From positions 62,001 through 126,000 of the forward strand of contig JBFMGQ010000003.1 of NCBI GenBank assembly GCA_040752515.1: 64,000 nt of DNA, given 5' to 3'. The DNA comes from Tenuifilum sp040752515 (GTDB taxonomy: Bacteria > Bacteroidota > Bacteroidia > Bacteroidales > Tenuifilaceae). Within the stretch, counting starts at the first letter, position 1. The number at the start of each line of letters is the position of its first letter. Positions 44,743 to 54,642 of this stretch are shown one piece after another. Both the position numbers and the translations under genes were made by a program. The notes beneath the pieces were generated by a model. The model was not told the origin of the DNA. It saw only the letters and a list, made by a program, of their open reading frames with translations, and ran no database searches.

Positions 44743-47700
44743 CTAAAACTTAAAGCTAAAATTCACCCCTAAGCTGCGAGCTGTAGGATGTTGACCAAAC
44801 TCTAACCCCTGAACATTGGAGTTGCTAAATGCAGTTTCGGGGTCAATATGGGGTACCCTAGCGTAAAGTATAGCCAAATTACGGCCTACTATAGAAATGG
44901 AAACATTACGTATTGAACTCTTCCCTATTTTAGGAATGGTGTAGCCAATTTGAACCTCCCTAAGCTTTATAAAGCTTGCATCAAATATGCTGGAGTAGGC
45001 TATGTTGTTATTATAGGCAGCTTTATTGTACTCCTCAGCCGAAACAACCACATCATTCTCAGTCCATCTACCTTGTCCATCGGGCATTACGCCAACACCT
45101 ACTATTCCACCTTCGCGCCCCTTAAGCGTTTCCTTCAATACCCCTGCATAACGGCCCCAGGTGTTAGTCATGGAGTATATTTCACCTCCCCAACGTGCAT
45201 CAACAAGAGCACTAAAGGTTAGGTTTTTAAACCTAATTGAGTTAGTTACTCCAGCAACCCAATCGGGTGTATAGTTTCCTAACTTCTTCATAACGCCCTG
45301 TAAGGGTAATCCTGCAATGTGAATTACTTTCCCTTCGTCGTTCCTCATAAAGTCGTACCCATATAGAACGCCAAATGGCTCACCGGGTATTGCCAGTACA
45401 TCAAGACTCCAGTAACCTCCAAGTACATACTGGTCGAGCCCCTCGGCAAGCTTTCTTACCCTATTCACATTTCGCGAAAAGTTTAAGCCAATGTTCCATT
45501 CAAAACCCGAGCGGGTTTTTACAGGAATCCCATTCACCGAAAGTTCAACTCCCCTGTTATCAATTTGGCCAGCATTAACTATTGTCGAAGTATAACCTGT
45601 GGTTGCGCTTATGGGCATACGAATAATCTGATCGTACGTGCTCTGGGAATAATACGTTAAATCAAATGCCAGTCGATTCATAAAAAATCGAAGGTCGGCG
45701 CCTATTTCAAATGAATTGGTTCGTTGGGGCTTAAGATCGGGATTGGGTAAATCGTTAGGAATGTAAATCTGAGCCAGCTTAGTGCCCGCATTCCATCCGT
45801 CGTTAAACCTGTACACCGGCTGTAATTGGTAGGGGTCAGTATCGGCACCAACCTGTGCCCAACCGGCGCGTAACTTGGCAAAGCTAAATTTCCTCGACTG
45901 AATATCGAACAAGTCGGTGAGCACGGCCGATACGTTTACCGATGGGTAGAAGTAGGAATTATTGCCCGAAGGCAATGTACTCGACCAGTCGTTACGACCA
46001 GTAAAATCGAAGAAAAGAGCATTCTTCCAAGTAAATTGTCCGTTGAAGTAAACACTGTTTATCCTTTTCTTGGTGATATAGTTCATGGTTACTACGGGTA
46101 CCCTGGCATTCTCAAACGTATAAACATCGGGTACACTTAGTTCGGTTATATAGGCACTCAACGATTGTGTAAACTGGTTCATTCGGCTGCCACCAAAATT
46201 GAGCGAAAAAGCAAGTTTCTCAGAAAACGACTTGTTGATCATGAACATGAAGTCGGTGTTCACTTCCCTGAAAGTTCTTTTAGATTCGCCCAGGTAGCCA
46301 TAAGGGCTCTCTATATCGCCATAGGCTGAACGAGAGTTGTTGTAGTTGGTATAGTAATCAACGCCTAAACCAGTCTTTAGGCTTAACCAATCCGTAAACT
46401 TAATGGTAGATGTAGCCTGTCCCAAAAGCCTATCCCTATCTAAACCGTTAAGATTTTCATAAAGGGTAAAGTAGGGATTGTTATGGTAGCTATAGTTCCA
46501 GTTTCGCTTACTGCCATCGGGGTACTTATACTGCTTTAAATCGGCCACATCAACCTGTCGGCCAAACCACATGAATTGTTGCATCACATTCTGCCCGCTG
46601 TAACCGTAGGCCGGCAGGTTTTTACTGTAGGTGTTGATGTAACTAGCATTAGCTGTAAATGCCAAAAATTTATAGGGCGACGCTGTAGCATTCAGGTTTA
46701 TGCTATTCTTCTCCTGGTCGGTATTAGGAATCATACCGGTTTGCATGGAGTTAGTGTACGAGAAACGCACTGCATAATCTTCGGCAGCACTCTCAATGGC
46801 AATGTTATTGGAGTAGGTTTTGCCCAACTCAAAAAAGTTCTTTACATTGTTTGGGTGCGACACCCAGGGTGTTGGTTGGCGAACGCCACCAACAATAGGA
46901 GAATTCCACTGTGGAATCATTAACCCAATATCGAGTTTAGGCCCCCAGCTCTCATCAACATTATCGTTAATACCCCCTCCTTTTCCGTCGTAAAACTCAA
47001 ATTGTCCATTAGTTCCCTGTCCATAAACATTCTGGAAATCGGGAAGTCGAAGAGGCCTTTCGAAGGTAGTGGTTGAGTTAAAACTAACCCCAAAACGCTT
47101 GTCGGTGTCGGCCGAGCGAGTTTTAATAATAATAACCCCGTTAGCTGCCTGGGAACCATAAAGGGCAGCAGCATTTGGCCCTTTAAGCACGGTTACACTT
47201 TCAATATCATTAGGGTTGATATCGGCAATGCCGCTACCACGGTTTACCCCCTCGGTATAGGTACCGCCAAAGTTAGAGTTATTAAGCACAACCCCATCGA
47301 CTACAAAAAGAGGCTGGTTATCGGTACTAAGCGAGTTAACCCCACGAAGCACGATACGCGTTGAGGCCCCAACAGCCCCAGAGGTATTGGTAATAATTGC
47401 CCCTGAAATGCGACCCTGCAATGAGTTTACGATGTTCAGTTCAGGCGTGCGGGCTAGATCATCACCCTTGACACTTTGAATGGCATAACCCGTTGCTTTC
47501 TCGGCACGCATTATACCCAGCGCGGTTACGGTAACCTCTTTTACCTCAATGGCCTCCTCCTGTAACTCAACATCAATAACGGTTCGGCCGGAAATATCTA
47601 TCTCAACCGTTTTGTACCCGATGTAGCTGAACCGAAGTTTTTTGGCAATTGAAGGTACTGTTATCTCGTACCGCCCTTCCATGTTGGTAACTGCTCCAAT

Positions 47701-47853
47701 AGTACTACCAACAACAACCACAGTAACCCCTTGTAAAGGCCAAGCCCCATCAGCCGAAGTTACTGTTCCCGTAATTCTCACAGTTTGTTGGGCCAATATA
47801 TTCAAAGAACCTATAAACAAAAAAGCTGTGAGAAAGGCACACAGTTTCCTCAT
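44743..47853 (-). CDS. SusC/RagA TonB-linked outer-membrane transporter, operon 1
   Basis: A 1036-residue TonB-dependent transporter. It has a signal peptide (ends NILAQ), a carboxypeptidase-regulatory-like domain (about 24-105; GVTVVVVGSTIGAVTNMEGRY), a plug (about 110-235; ending AALYGSQAANGVIIIKT) and a 22-strand barrel ending GVNFSFKF. It forms the pore under the SusD lid. The body is closely similar to the SusC of operon 2, but the signal peptide and first domain differ. It has its own promoter at 47904-47935. Confidence 0.96.
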   Translation of the reverse strand: MRKLCAFLTAFLFIGSLNILAQQTVRITGTVTSADGAWPLQGVTVVVVGSTIGAVTNMEGRYEITVPSIAKKLRFSYIGYKTVEIDISGRTVIDVELQEEAIEVKEVTVTALGIMRAEKATGYAIQSVKGDDLARTPELNIVNSLQGRISGAIITNTSGAVGASTRIVLRGVNSLSTDNQPLFVVDGVVLNNSNFGGTYTEGVNRGSGIADINPNDIESVTVLKGPNAAALYGSQAANGVIIIKTRSADTDKRFGVSFNSTTTFERPLRLPDFQNVYGQGTNGQFEFYDGKGGGINDNVDESWGPKLDIGLMIPQWNSPIVGGVRQPTPWVSHPNNVKNFFELGKTYSNNIAIESAAEDYAVRFSYTNSMQTGMIPNTDQEKNSINLNATASPYKFLAFTANASYINTYSKNLPAYGYSGQNVMQQFMWFGRQVDVADLKQYKYPDGSKRNWNYSYHNNPYFTLYENLNGLDRDRLLGQATSTIKFTDWLSLKTGLGVDYYTNYNNSRSAYGDIESPYGYLGESKRTFREVNTDFMFMINKSFSEKLAFSLNFGGSRMNQFTQSLSAYITELSVPDVYTFENARVPVVTMNYITKKRINSVYFNGQFTWKNALFFDFTGRNDWSSTLPSGNNSYFYPSVNVSAVLTDLFDIQSRKFSFAKLRAGWAQVGADTDPYQLQPVYRFNDGWNAGTKLAQIYIPNDLPNPDLKPQRTNSFEIGADLRFFMNRLAFDLTYYSQSTYDQIIRMPISATTGYTSTIVNAGQIDNRGVELSVNGIPVKTRSGFEWNIGLNFSRNVNRVRKLAEGLDQYVLGGYWSLDVLAIPGEPFGVLYGYDFMRNDEGKVIHIAGLPLQGVMKKLGNYTPDWVAGVTNSIRFKNLTFSALVDARWGGEIYSMTNTWGRYAGVLKETLKGREGGIVGVGVMPDGQGRWTENDVVVSAEEYNKAAYNNNIAYSSIFDASFIKLREVQIGYTIPKIGKSSIRNVSISIVGRNLAILYARVPHIDPETAFSNSNVQGLEFGQHPTARSLGVNFSFKF

Positions 47854-47903
47854 AAAAAACGAATTAATAGTTTGGTTTAGGTTTAGTTAACAAATTCACA
47901 CAT

Positions 47904-47935
47904 CAAATTTATGGTAAATAGGAATACGAGTCAAA
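47904..47935 (-). promoter_or_regulatory. Promoter of Sus operon 1
   Basis: On the minus strand, TTTG (47935-47932), a 20-base spacer, then TAAATTTG (47911-47904): a full consensus match. The predicted start is about 44 bases upstream of the susC ATG. Confidence 0.75.
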
Positions 47936-47961
47936 TGATTTTTTTATCAAAAGTGGGCAAT

Positions 47962-47989
47962 AAAAAAACCGCCCCGGAAAGGGGCGGTT
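47962..47989 (-). terminator. Terminator of Sus operon 2
   Basis: AACCGCCCC, GGAAA loop, GGGGCGGTT, followed on the minus strand by a T-run. It lies just after the stop of the operon 2 lipoprotein. Confidence 0.9.
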
Positions 47990-48000
47990 AAAATTATAGG

Positions 48001-48858
48001 TTACTCTTTAGGTGTAAAGGTTTCCCAGAAAATACGTGGACCATTACTTCCAACATAATGATAATACAAGGTTAAAACACCCGTATTAGGATCATAATTC
48101 GATACCAAATCGGGTCTGTAAGGATCGCCCAATACAACATCATAAGACCAGTTTTCTACAGCAATTGATATAGCGTAACTGTTATTAGGATCAATAGTGA
48201 TATACATTTTTTCAGTCGGACCCCAGGTAGCAAAACTTGTTACACAGGTAGTTCCATTCACTGCTAGTAAAGTTTTATCATTATTCTCGTCAACGTAGAT
48301 ATTGTCTGGGTAAGTGCCATATGAAGGGTGTCTATAAATCAAACGAGCAGTATAATCACCAGCAAAGAAGTTTGCCACCGAAATAATTGTTGTTGCACCA
48401 ACTACTTCACGGCCATCACTCATTACTGATTTATAGTAAATAGTAAAGAAATCACCAATGTCTGCACTTGTTCCATTATCGGGAATAACATACCCTTTCG
48501 GTAAAGTTGGCATATCCTTTTTTAGATCATCCCAACCAAATGTAATAGATTTATCAACTGGAGCAGTTGCATTAGCACCATCAACATTAACTGTTGTAAG
48601 AAGGACCTCAGGGGTTGATGTAGTATCAGCATTGTGTGTAAATTTTTTATAAACCTTTACACTCTCAACTGTTGCACCTTTATGAACTGTAAAATTCAGA
48701 GTGATATCCGCGTTTTTAAAAGGAACAACAGATGGAGCATCAATCATTCCTCCCCCTTTTGCATTCTTAGTAATCAAATCATCCGACTCCAAGCACGAAC
48801 TCATAGTGAAAACTGCTGCGCTTGCCAGTAGGATCAATATGTATTTTCTTGTTCTCAT
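48001..48858 (-). CDS. Sus-associated surface lipoprotein, operon 2
   Basis: A 285-residue lipoprotein (signal ends MSSCLESDD), paralogous over its length to the third gene of operon 1. Shared blocks include VKVYKKFTHNAD, DGREVVGA, HPSYGTYPD and YYHYVGSNGPRIFWE. The conserved C-terminal domain with aromatic residues suggests ligand binding. The function is inferred from operon position only. Confidence 0.82.
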   Translation of the reverse strand: MRTRKYILILLASAAVFTMSSCLESDDLITKNAKGGGMIDAPSVVPFKNADITLNFTVHKGATVESVKVYKKFTHNADTTSTPEVLLTTVNVDGANATAPVDKSITFGWDDLKKDMPTLPKGYVIPDNGTSADIGDFFTIYYKSVMSDGREVVGATTIISVANFFAGDYTARLIYRHPSYGTYPDNIYVDENNDKTLLAVNGTTCVTSFATWGPTEKMYITIDPNNSYAISIAVENWSYDVVLGDPYRPDLVSNYDPNTGVLTLYYHYVGSNGPRIFWETFTPKE

Positions 48859-48881
48859 AACAATTGTATTTATAAATTAAA

Positions 48882-50432
48882 TTAGTTTTTAGCCCACCAA
48901 ACAAGTGTATTTAAATCATCAGCACCTTGACGCTGAACAGCCTCCTTAAGGTTAGTTGCATTCCTAGCGCCTTCGTCAGAAGGATAGAAAAGTCGTACAG
49001 GAATTTTACCATTGTTAACACCATCTTCAGCAGGAGTTAATGTAGGATATCCTGTTCTCCTCCATTCAAACCAAGCTTGGAGTCCTTGGTCAAACATTGC
49101 AAGCCATTTTTGGTAACCAATTTCAGGAAGAGGATCGCCATCGCCATCGAAATCCCATGCGCCATCGCCATTTGCTAGATAATCATCAATATAGTCCTGA
49201 ACTGTCAAATTAGAAGGATTACCAAAAATATCAGCACCAAGTTTAACTATTTCGGTTCCGAACTGCTCGTAAGAGGCAGCTATTGCGGCCTCGTAATATT
49301 CCTGAGCCGTTGTAGTACCTCCTGTGATGTAACCTTTTTGTGTAGCTTCTGAAAGTATAAACAAAAGTTCTGCATAGCTCATCAACATACCAGGAGCATC
49401 GGCTTTGGTAAAGTAATCGCCAAGTTTGGATGTCATCTTCAAACCATTACCAAGGTATGCTGCAGCCTTTGCCGATGTTAAACCATTGGGTAATCCAACA
49501 TAATCGCTACCGCCTTCTGAAAGATTTGCATAAACCATTACCCTCCAATCAACATATGGGTTATTTGTCCACATAAAGTCAATTAAGGTTTTGCTTACCC
49601 TATGGTCGTCACGAGTTTTTCTATTCTCATTTATTGGGTTATTGTTTGGGTAAGAACCTAAATATTTTAATGCGGCATTATCAGCATTTGATGTAAAAAT
49701 GGGGTAATCTGCAGCATTTGTAACAATCATTTTAGTCATTTCTTGGGTCACAAAAGCAGCATCTTTTTTTGACATTCTTAGCAATAGACGAAGGCGTAAT
49801 GAGTTAGCAAACTTTTTCCATTTTGCAATATCATTTTTATACAGAATGTCACCTTCAATCTTTGCTCCACTTGGATTAAGTAAAGTATTTGCTGAATCTA
49901 ACTTTGCAATTAAACTCCTATAGATTGACTCTTGGGTATCGTATTTTGGGGACACTATCCCTAGTTTAGCTTTAAACGCTTCACTATATGGAACATCACC
50001 CCACAAATCAGTAATAACTGACATGATGTAAGCATGTAAAACATATGCAACACCCAAGTAATTATCATGCTGCCGCTTTTTAGCAATTTCAATAATTAAT
50101 GCTACATCGTTTCCTGAGGCAGCGTAGAAACTTGACCAAACTGCATTAATTACACCTACCCTTGGTATATACCTATCTTCATCGGTATATTGAACTTTTG
50201 CAAGATGCTGAACCCAGCAGGAACCAATCTCTCCTCCCAACCAAATATCGTGAACTCGGTCAGTCATACTTTCGATAGCATTAGTTAATAGCATATCGGG
50301 TGCTGCAAGTTCGGCGGTTGGTGCATTCTTATTAGTGTTAATATCATCAAAATCCTTTGTACAGGATACCGTTAGAGCCAGCATTGCTATTGCAATCAAG
50401 CCCAAAACTTTATTAATTTTTCTCATATTCAT
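48882..50432 (-). CDS. SusD/RagB-family nutrient-binding lipoprotein, operon 2
   Basis: A 516-residue surface lipoprotein (signal ends LTVSCTKDFDDIN) of the same subfamily and exactly the same length as the operon 1 SusD. Shared blocks include EIGSCWVQH, KTRDDHRVSKTLID and FDQGLQAWFEWRRTGYPTLTPA. It follows its susC by 7 bases. The close similarity of all three genes shows that operons 1 and 2 arose by duplication of the whole unit. Confidence 0.94.
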   Translation of the reverse strand: MNMRKINKVLGLIAIAMLALTVSCTKDFDDINTNKNAPTAELAAPDMLLTNAIESMTDRVHDIWLGGEIGSCWVQHLAKVQYTDEDRYIPRVGVINAVWSSFYAASGNDVALIIEIAKKRQHDNYLGVAYVLHAYIMSVITDLWGDVPYSEAFKAKLGIVSPKYDTQESIYRSLIAKLDSANTLLNPSGAKIEGDILYKNDIAKWKKFANSLRLRLLLRMSKKDAAFVTQEMTKMIVTNAADYPIFTSNADNAALKYLGSYPNNNPINENRKTRDDHRVSKTLIDFMWTNNPYVDWRVMVYANLSEGGSDYVGLPNGLTSAKAAAYLGNGLKMTSKLGDYFTKADAPGMLMSYAELLFILSEATQKGYITGGTTTAQEYYEAAIAASYEQFGTEIVKLGADIFGNPSNLTVQDYIDDYLANGDGAWDFDGDGDPLPEIGYQKWLAMFDQGLQAWFEWRRTGYPTLTPAEDGVNNGKIPVRLFYPSDEGARNATNLKEAVQRQGADDLNTLVWWAKN

Positions 50433-50439
50433 CTACTAA

Positions 50440-53400
50440 TTAAAATTTAACACTCACATTGAAACCGAAACTCCTTGCAGATGGTAATTGACCAAACTCA
50501 AGACCCTGCACATTTGAGTTACTAAAAGCAGTTTCTGGATCAATGTGTGGAACTTTAGTATAAAGTAAAGCAAGATTCCTACCAACAAAAGAAATTGAAA
50601 GATCACGAATTGGTAGATTGCCAATTTTTGGGAAAGTATAACCCAACTTGATTTCGCGAAGTTTTATAAAACTTGCATCAAAAATACTGGTATATGCAAT
50701 ATTGTTGTTAAAAGCTGCTTTGTTGTACTCTTCAGCGCTAACAACAATGTCATTGGGCACCCAGGAACCATCTTCAGCCTGTTTAACGCCATCCCCAACA
50801 ATACCATCTTCACGACCCAGCAATGTTTCTTTTAAAACTCCTGAGTAACGTCCCCAAGTAGTAGTCATGGTATAGATATCACCACCCTGTCTTGTATCAA
50901 TTAGGAAACTAAAATTAAGGTTCTTGTAAGCGAACTCGTTATTAATACTTCCAATCCAATCCGGAGTATAATTACCTAATACTTTAAGATCGCCTTGTTG
51001 AGGTAATCCGTTAACATGAACTACCTTCCCCTCGGGGTTTCTCTTCAAATCATATCCATAAAGCGAACCAAAGGGTTGACCAGGAATAGCCATTACTTGT
51101 AAACTCCAATAGGTACCTAAAACATACCTATCCACACCAGGTGCAAGTTCAACTACTTCGTTGTTGTTTTTAGCATAGTTCAATGTCAAATTCCACTCAA
51201 ATCCCGATGTTGTTTTAATAGGTACTAAGTTAAGCGATACTTCTATACCATTATTTTTAATTTGGCCTGCATTGATGTTTTTGTAAAGATACCCACTAGC
51301 TGGTGAAATTGGAACACTAATAATTTGATCAAAAGTTTTTTGGTTATAGTAGGTAACATCAAGGTTAACTCTATTCATAAAGAACCTAAAGTTACCACCA
51401 ATCTCAATTGAATTAGTATACTGAGGCTTGAGTTCCAGATTTGGTAAAGTATTGGGAACGTACATGTTTAAAAGCTTAGTTTGATCATTCCAACCGTCGC
51501 CAAAAGCCATAGTCTCTTGGAGTTGGTATGGCGATGTATCATCACCAACTTGAGCCCAACTTGCACGAAGTTTAGCAAAACTTAGAACATCCGATTGGAT
51601 ATTGAATAAATCAGTAATTACACCTGATAAACTTACTGATGGGTAGAAGTAAGAATTATTTTCCTTAGGCAATGTACTTGACCAATCATTACGCCCTGTA
51701 AAATCTAAGAATAATGCATTTTTCCAAGCAAATTGGCCATTAAAGAACAAACTATTTATACGCTTAAGCGACATATAGTTACTTGTTCTCTGAGGAACCT
51801 TTGCATTTGATAGAGTATATACATTTGGTACAGCAAGTTCATCGGCACTACCAAAAATATTCTGGTAGAATTGATCCATTCTGTTGCCCCCAAAATTCAA
51901 CACAAAATCAATATCTTCAGTTAATTTCTTATTAACCAAGAATAAGAAATCTGAGTTAACCTCTCTGAAAGTTGTTTTATTTTCCGCATAATAACCATAC
52001 TTATTATCAATATCACCCCAGGCGGCTCTGCTTGTTGCATGGTTTGTATAGTAATCGGCACCAATACCAACTCGTGCACTTAACCAATCGGTAAATTTGA
52101 AACTTAACTTGGTGTTACCATAAAAACGGTCACGTCTGTTACCATTTAGGTTTTCATGAAGGGTGAAATATGGGTTATTGTGATAATTGTAATTCCAATT
52201 GCGCTTTGAGCCATCAGGGTAAGTGTAGGTTCTCAAATCTTTAATGTCAACTTGACGGCCAAACCAGAAAAATTGTTGCATTACATTCTGTGCATCATAT
52301 CCATATGCAGGAATATTATTGTTGAATGTATTCACATAATTACCAGTTGCCGTTACAGTTAATCTCTTGTGGGGTGTTATACTTGCATTTAATGAGAAGT
52401 TGTTCTTCTCAAGGTCTGTATTAGGTATCATACCCGATTGAATGGTGTTGGTATACGATAAGCGGAAAGATGAATTTTCGCCACCACCATCAACGGCAAT
52501 GTTATTTGTGTAAGTCTTTCCTACTTCAAAGAAATCTTTAACATTATTGGGATATGATACCCAGGGAGTTGGCTTACGAACACCATTAACAACAGGTGAA
52601 TTCCATTGTGGAATAAGTAATCCGATGTCTAGTTTTGGTCCCCAACTTTCGTCGGTTCCATCGTTTATGCCACCACCTTTGCCATCAACAAATTCAAATG
52701 CTCCACCTGATCCTTGTCCATACTCATTTTGGAAATCAGGCAAACGCAATGGTGTTTCAAAGGTTGTTGTGCTATTAACAGTAATACCTAATCCTTTACC
52801 TTTTGTTCCGGATTTAGTTGTAATGATAATTACACCATTTGCAGCACGAGAACCGTAAAGAGCAGCAGCGTTAGGCCCTTTTAGAACTGAAATACTCTCA
52901 ATGTCGTTCGGGTTAATGTCGTTAATACCACTACCTCGGTTAACACCTTCATTGCTAGTATTACCGAAGTTGCTATTATTAATCACAACATTATCAACAA
53001 CAATAAGGGGTTGGTTGTCGCTAGAGAGAGAGTTAGCACCTCTCAATACAATTCTAGTTGAAGCCCCAACTGCACCAGATGTGTTGGTAATAATAGCACC
53101 TGCGATTTTACCTTGAAGTGAATTTACCACGTTAGATTCACGAGCTTTAGAGATGTCATCACCTTTTACACTTTGAATAGCATATCCGGTTGCCTTCTCT
53201 GCTCTCTTGATACCTAAAGCAGTAACAACAACTTCTTCCATCTCAACACTTTCAGCTACCATTACTACGTCCACAACCGAACGGCCGGCAATGGCAACAT
53301 CTTGGGTTTTAAATCCCACAAAGCTGAAGGTGAGGGTTTGAGCATTAGCGGGTACAGTAAGCTCATACTTACCATCAACATTGGTGGTAGCACCAATGGT

Positions 53401-53547
53401 TGTACCCTTTACAACAACTGAAACACCCGGCATGGGCATTCCATCCTCGGAACTGGTAACCGTTCCGGTAATCCTTACCGTTTGTGCCTGCACAATGGTT
53501 AAGCCGGCAAGCAGCAAACCTGCAAGAAAAACGCTTAGTTTTTTCAT
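50440..53547 (-). CDS. SusC/RagA transporter, operon 2 (mosaic)
   Basis: A 1035-residue TonB-dependent transporter. The signal peptide and first domain (residues 1 to about 100; GTVTSSEDGMPMPGVSVVVK) are almost identical to those of the operon 3 SusC. From EVVVTALGIKRAEKATGYAIQ onward the plug and barrel match the operon 1 SusC up to the terminal NVSVKF. The protein therefore looks like a chimera of the two neighbours. Function is as for other SusC proteins: TonB-driven uptake of a ligand delivered by its SusD. Confidence 0.96.
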   Translation of the reverse strand: MKKLSVFLAGLLLAGLTIVQAQTVRITGTVTSSEDGMPMPGVSVVVKGTTIGATTNVDGKYELTVPANAQTLTFSFVGFKTQDVAIAGRSVVDVVMVAESVEMEEVVVTALGIKRAEKATGYAIQSVKGDDISKARESNVVNSLQGKIAGAIITNTSGAVGASTRIVLRGANSLSSDNQPLIVVDNVVINNSNFGNTSNEGVNRGSGINDINPNDIESISVLKGPNAAALYGSRAANGVIIITTKSGTKGKGLGITVNSTTTFETPLRLPDFQNEYGQGSGGAFEFVDGKGGGINDGTDESWGPKLDIGLLIPQWNSPVVNGVRKPTPWVSYPNNVKDFFEVGKTYTNNIAVDGGGENSSFRLSYTNTIQSGMIPNTDLEKNNFSLNASITPHKRLTVTATGNYVNTFNNNIPAYGYDAQNVMQQFFWFGRQVDIKDLRTYTYPDGSKRNWNYNYHNNPYFTLHENLNGNRRDRFYGNTKLSFKFTDWLSARVGIGADYYTNHATSRAAWGDIDNKYGYYAENKTTFREVNSDFLFLVNKKLTEDIDFVLNFGGNRMDQFYQNIFGSADELAVPNVYTLSNAKVPQRTSNYMSLKRINSLFFNGQFAWKNALFLDFTGRNDWSSTLPKENNSYFYPSVSLSGVITDLFNIQSDVLSFAKLRASWAQVGDDTSPYQLQETMAFGDGWNDQTKLLNMYVPNTLPNLELKPQYTNSIEIGGNFRFFMNRVNLDVTYYNQKTFDQIISVPISPASGYLYKNINAGQIKNNGIEVSLNLVPIKTTSGFEWNLTLNYAKNNNEVVELAPGVDRYVLGTYWSLQVMAIPGQPFGSLYGYDLKRNPEGKVVHVNGLPQQGDLKVLGNYTPDWIGSINNEFAYKNLNFSFLIDTRQGGDIYTMTTTWGRYSGVLKETLLGREDGIVGDGVKQAEDGSWVPNDIVVSAEEYNKAAFNNNIAYTSIFDASFIKLREIKLGYTFPKIGNLPIRDLSISFVGRNLALLYTKVPHIDPETAFSNSNVQGLEFGQLPSARSFGFNVSVKF

Positions 53548-53595
53548 AGAACAAGTTTTAGGTTTACAATAGAGGTTAGTAAATTTTCAACAGGG

Positions 53596-53626
53596 CTAAT
53601 ATATGCTAAAGAATGTAAAAAAACAA
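53596..53626 (-). promoter_or_regulatory. Promoter of Sus operon 2
   Basis: On the minus strand TTG, a 20-base spacer and TATATTAG, one mismatch from TAnnTTTG. The same arrangement with the same -7 octamer is found before operon 3 but not operon 1. Confidence 0.6.
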
Positions 53627-53743
53627 GTAATGGGTTAAAAAATTTTAATAGCCGCTTTCGAACAGAACGTATAAACTCCTATCTATTATCTATTTTTAAA
53701 GTAAGGTTCATAAAATTAGCATATGTAATGAAAATCTAAAAAT

Positions 53744-53770
53744 AAAAAAGGGTTGCTATTAGCAACCCTT
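53744..53770 (-). terminator. Terminator of Sus operon 3
   Basis: A 10-bp stem AAGGGTTGCT / AGCAACCCTT with a 3-base loop. On the minus strand it is followed by a T-run. It is 18 bases after the stop of the operon 3 lipoprotein. Confidence 0.9.
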
Positions 53771-53788
53771 CTTTATTAAGATAAAAAA

Positions 53789-54631
53789 TCAATTTAAAAA
53801 TTCAGAAATTTCATAATATTCTGGGTAATTTCCGAATGATCCAGCATTCACTACCCACCTTACAGGCTTAAAAGTGATTGTTTTGGAAACTGAATCATAT
53901 GTACACTGATCGTTTATATACCTAGCACGAATCATTCCATAAGTAGGGTGTACATACCCAGTTTCTATTTCAATATAATTAACACCTCCTGATGTAACAG
54001 CTTTACCAATCATCTGGATACTAGCACCCATTTCTGGCCACTTAAATGTAACATCGTATCCTGAGAAACCCCATAAAGCTTTAAATCTATAGATTTGAGT
54101 GCTTTCAGAATATTCTAATGTCATAGGCCATGAATCTTCAAAGAATGTAGATGTAAAAGTACCATTGGCAAAGGGCTTAAAGTCTTCCTTTTTAAGATTT
54201 AATTCATATCTAGGGAAATTTGTAGTAACTAGATAAGGATTTGTTTCATTAAAGTCTAGTTGAAAAGCCAAATGGTAGGTTTTCATTAATTCCACGTTAG
54301 CTCCAAAGGTTACTACTAAAACAGTATCAGCATCCCCTGCATTAAAAGTTACAGTTTGTGGAACTGTAAATAATGCTGCGTCGTATACGCTCTCCATTTT
54401 TACTTTAACAGTTAGCGAAGCATCTGTTTTTTCACGCTTTACAATTACTTTGTATTCGGTAGCATCAAAAGGTAAAACAACACTTTTAGGATTTTCGCTT
54501 CCAAAATACACATTGCTAGCGTTTGGATTGGGTAGAGGAGAAGGTTCTCGAGTGATCTCATCCTCAGTACATCCAGCCACTAATAATGTGGCTGCTAAAA
54601 TGTACCCTATATTAAAAAGTTTCATTTTCAT
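53789..54631 (-). CDS. Sus-associated surface lipoprotein, operon 3
   Basis: A 280-residue lipoprotein (signal ends LLVAGCTEDE). A Calx-beta-like domain (about 40-145; KVIVKREKTDASLTVKV, TFNAGDADTVLVVTFG) is followed by a beta-rich C-terminal domain (about 155-280). It is not obviously related to the third genes of operons 1 and 2. Its place after susC and susD suggests a surface-exposed ligand-binding role. No catalytic motif was seen. Confidence 0.8.
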   Translation of the reverse strand: MKMKLFNIGYILAATLLVAGCTEDEITREPSPLPNPNASNVYFGSENPKSVVLPFDATEYKVIVKREKTDASLTVKVKMESVYDAALFTVPQTVTFNAGDADTVLVVTFGANVELMKTYHLAFQLDFNETNPYLVTTNFPRYELNLKKEDFKPFANGTFTSTFFEDSWPMTLEYSESTQIYRFKALWGFSGYDVTFKWPEMGASIQMIGKAVTSGGVNYIEIETGYVHPTYGMIRARYINDQCTYDSVSKTITFKPVRWVVNAGSFGNYPEYYEISEFLN

Positions 54632-54642
54632 AACATTAATAA

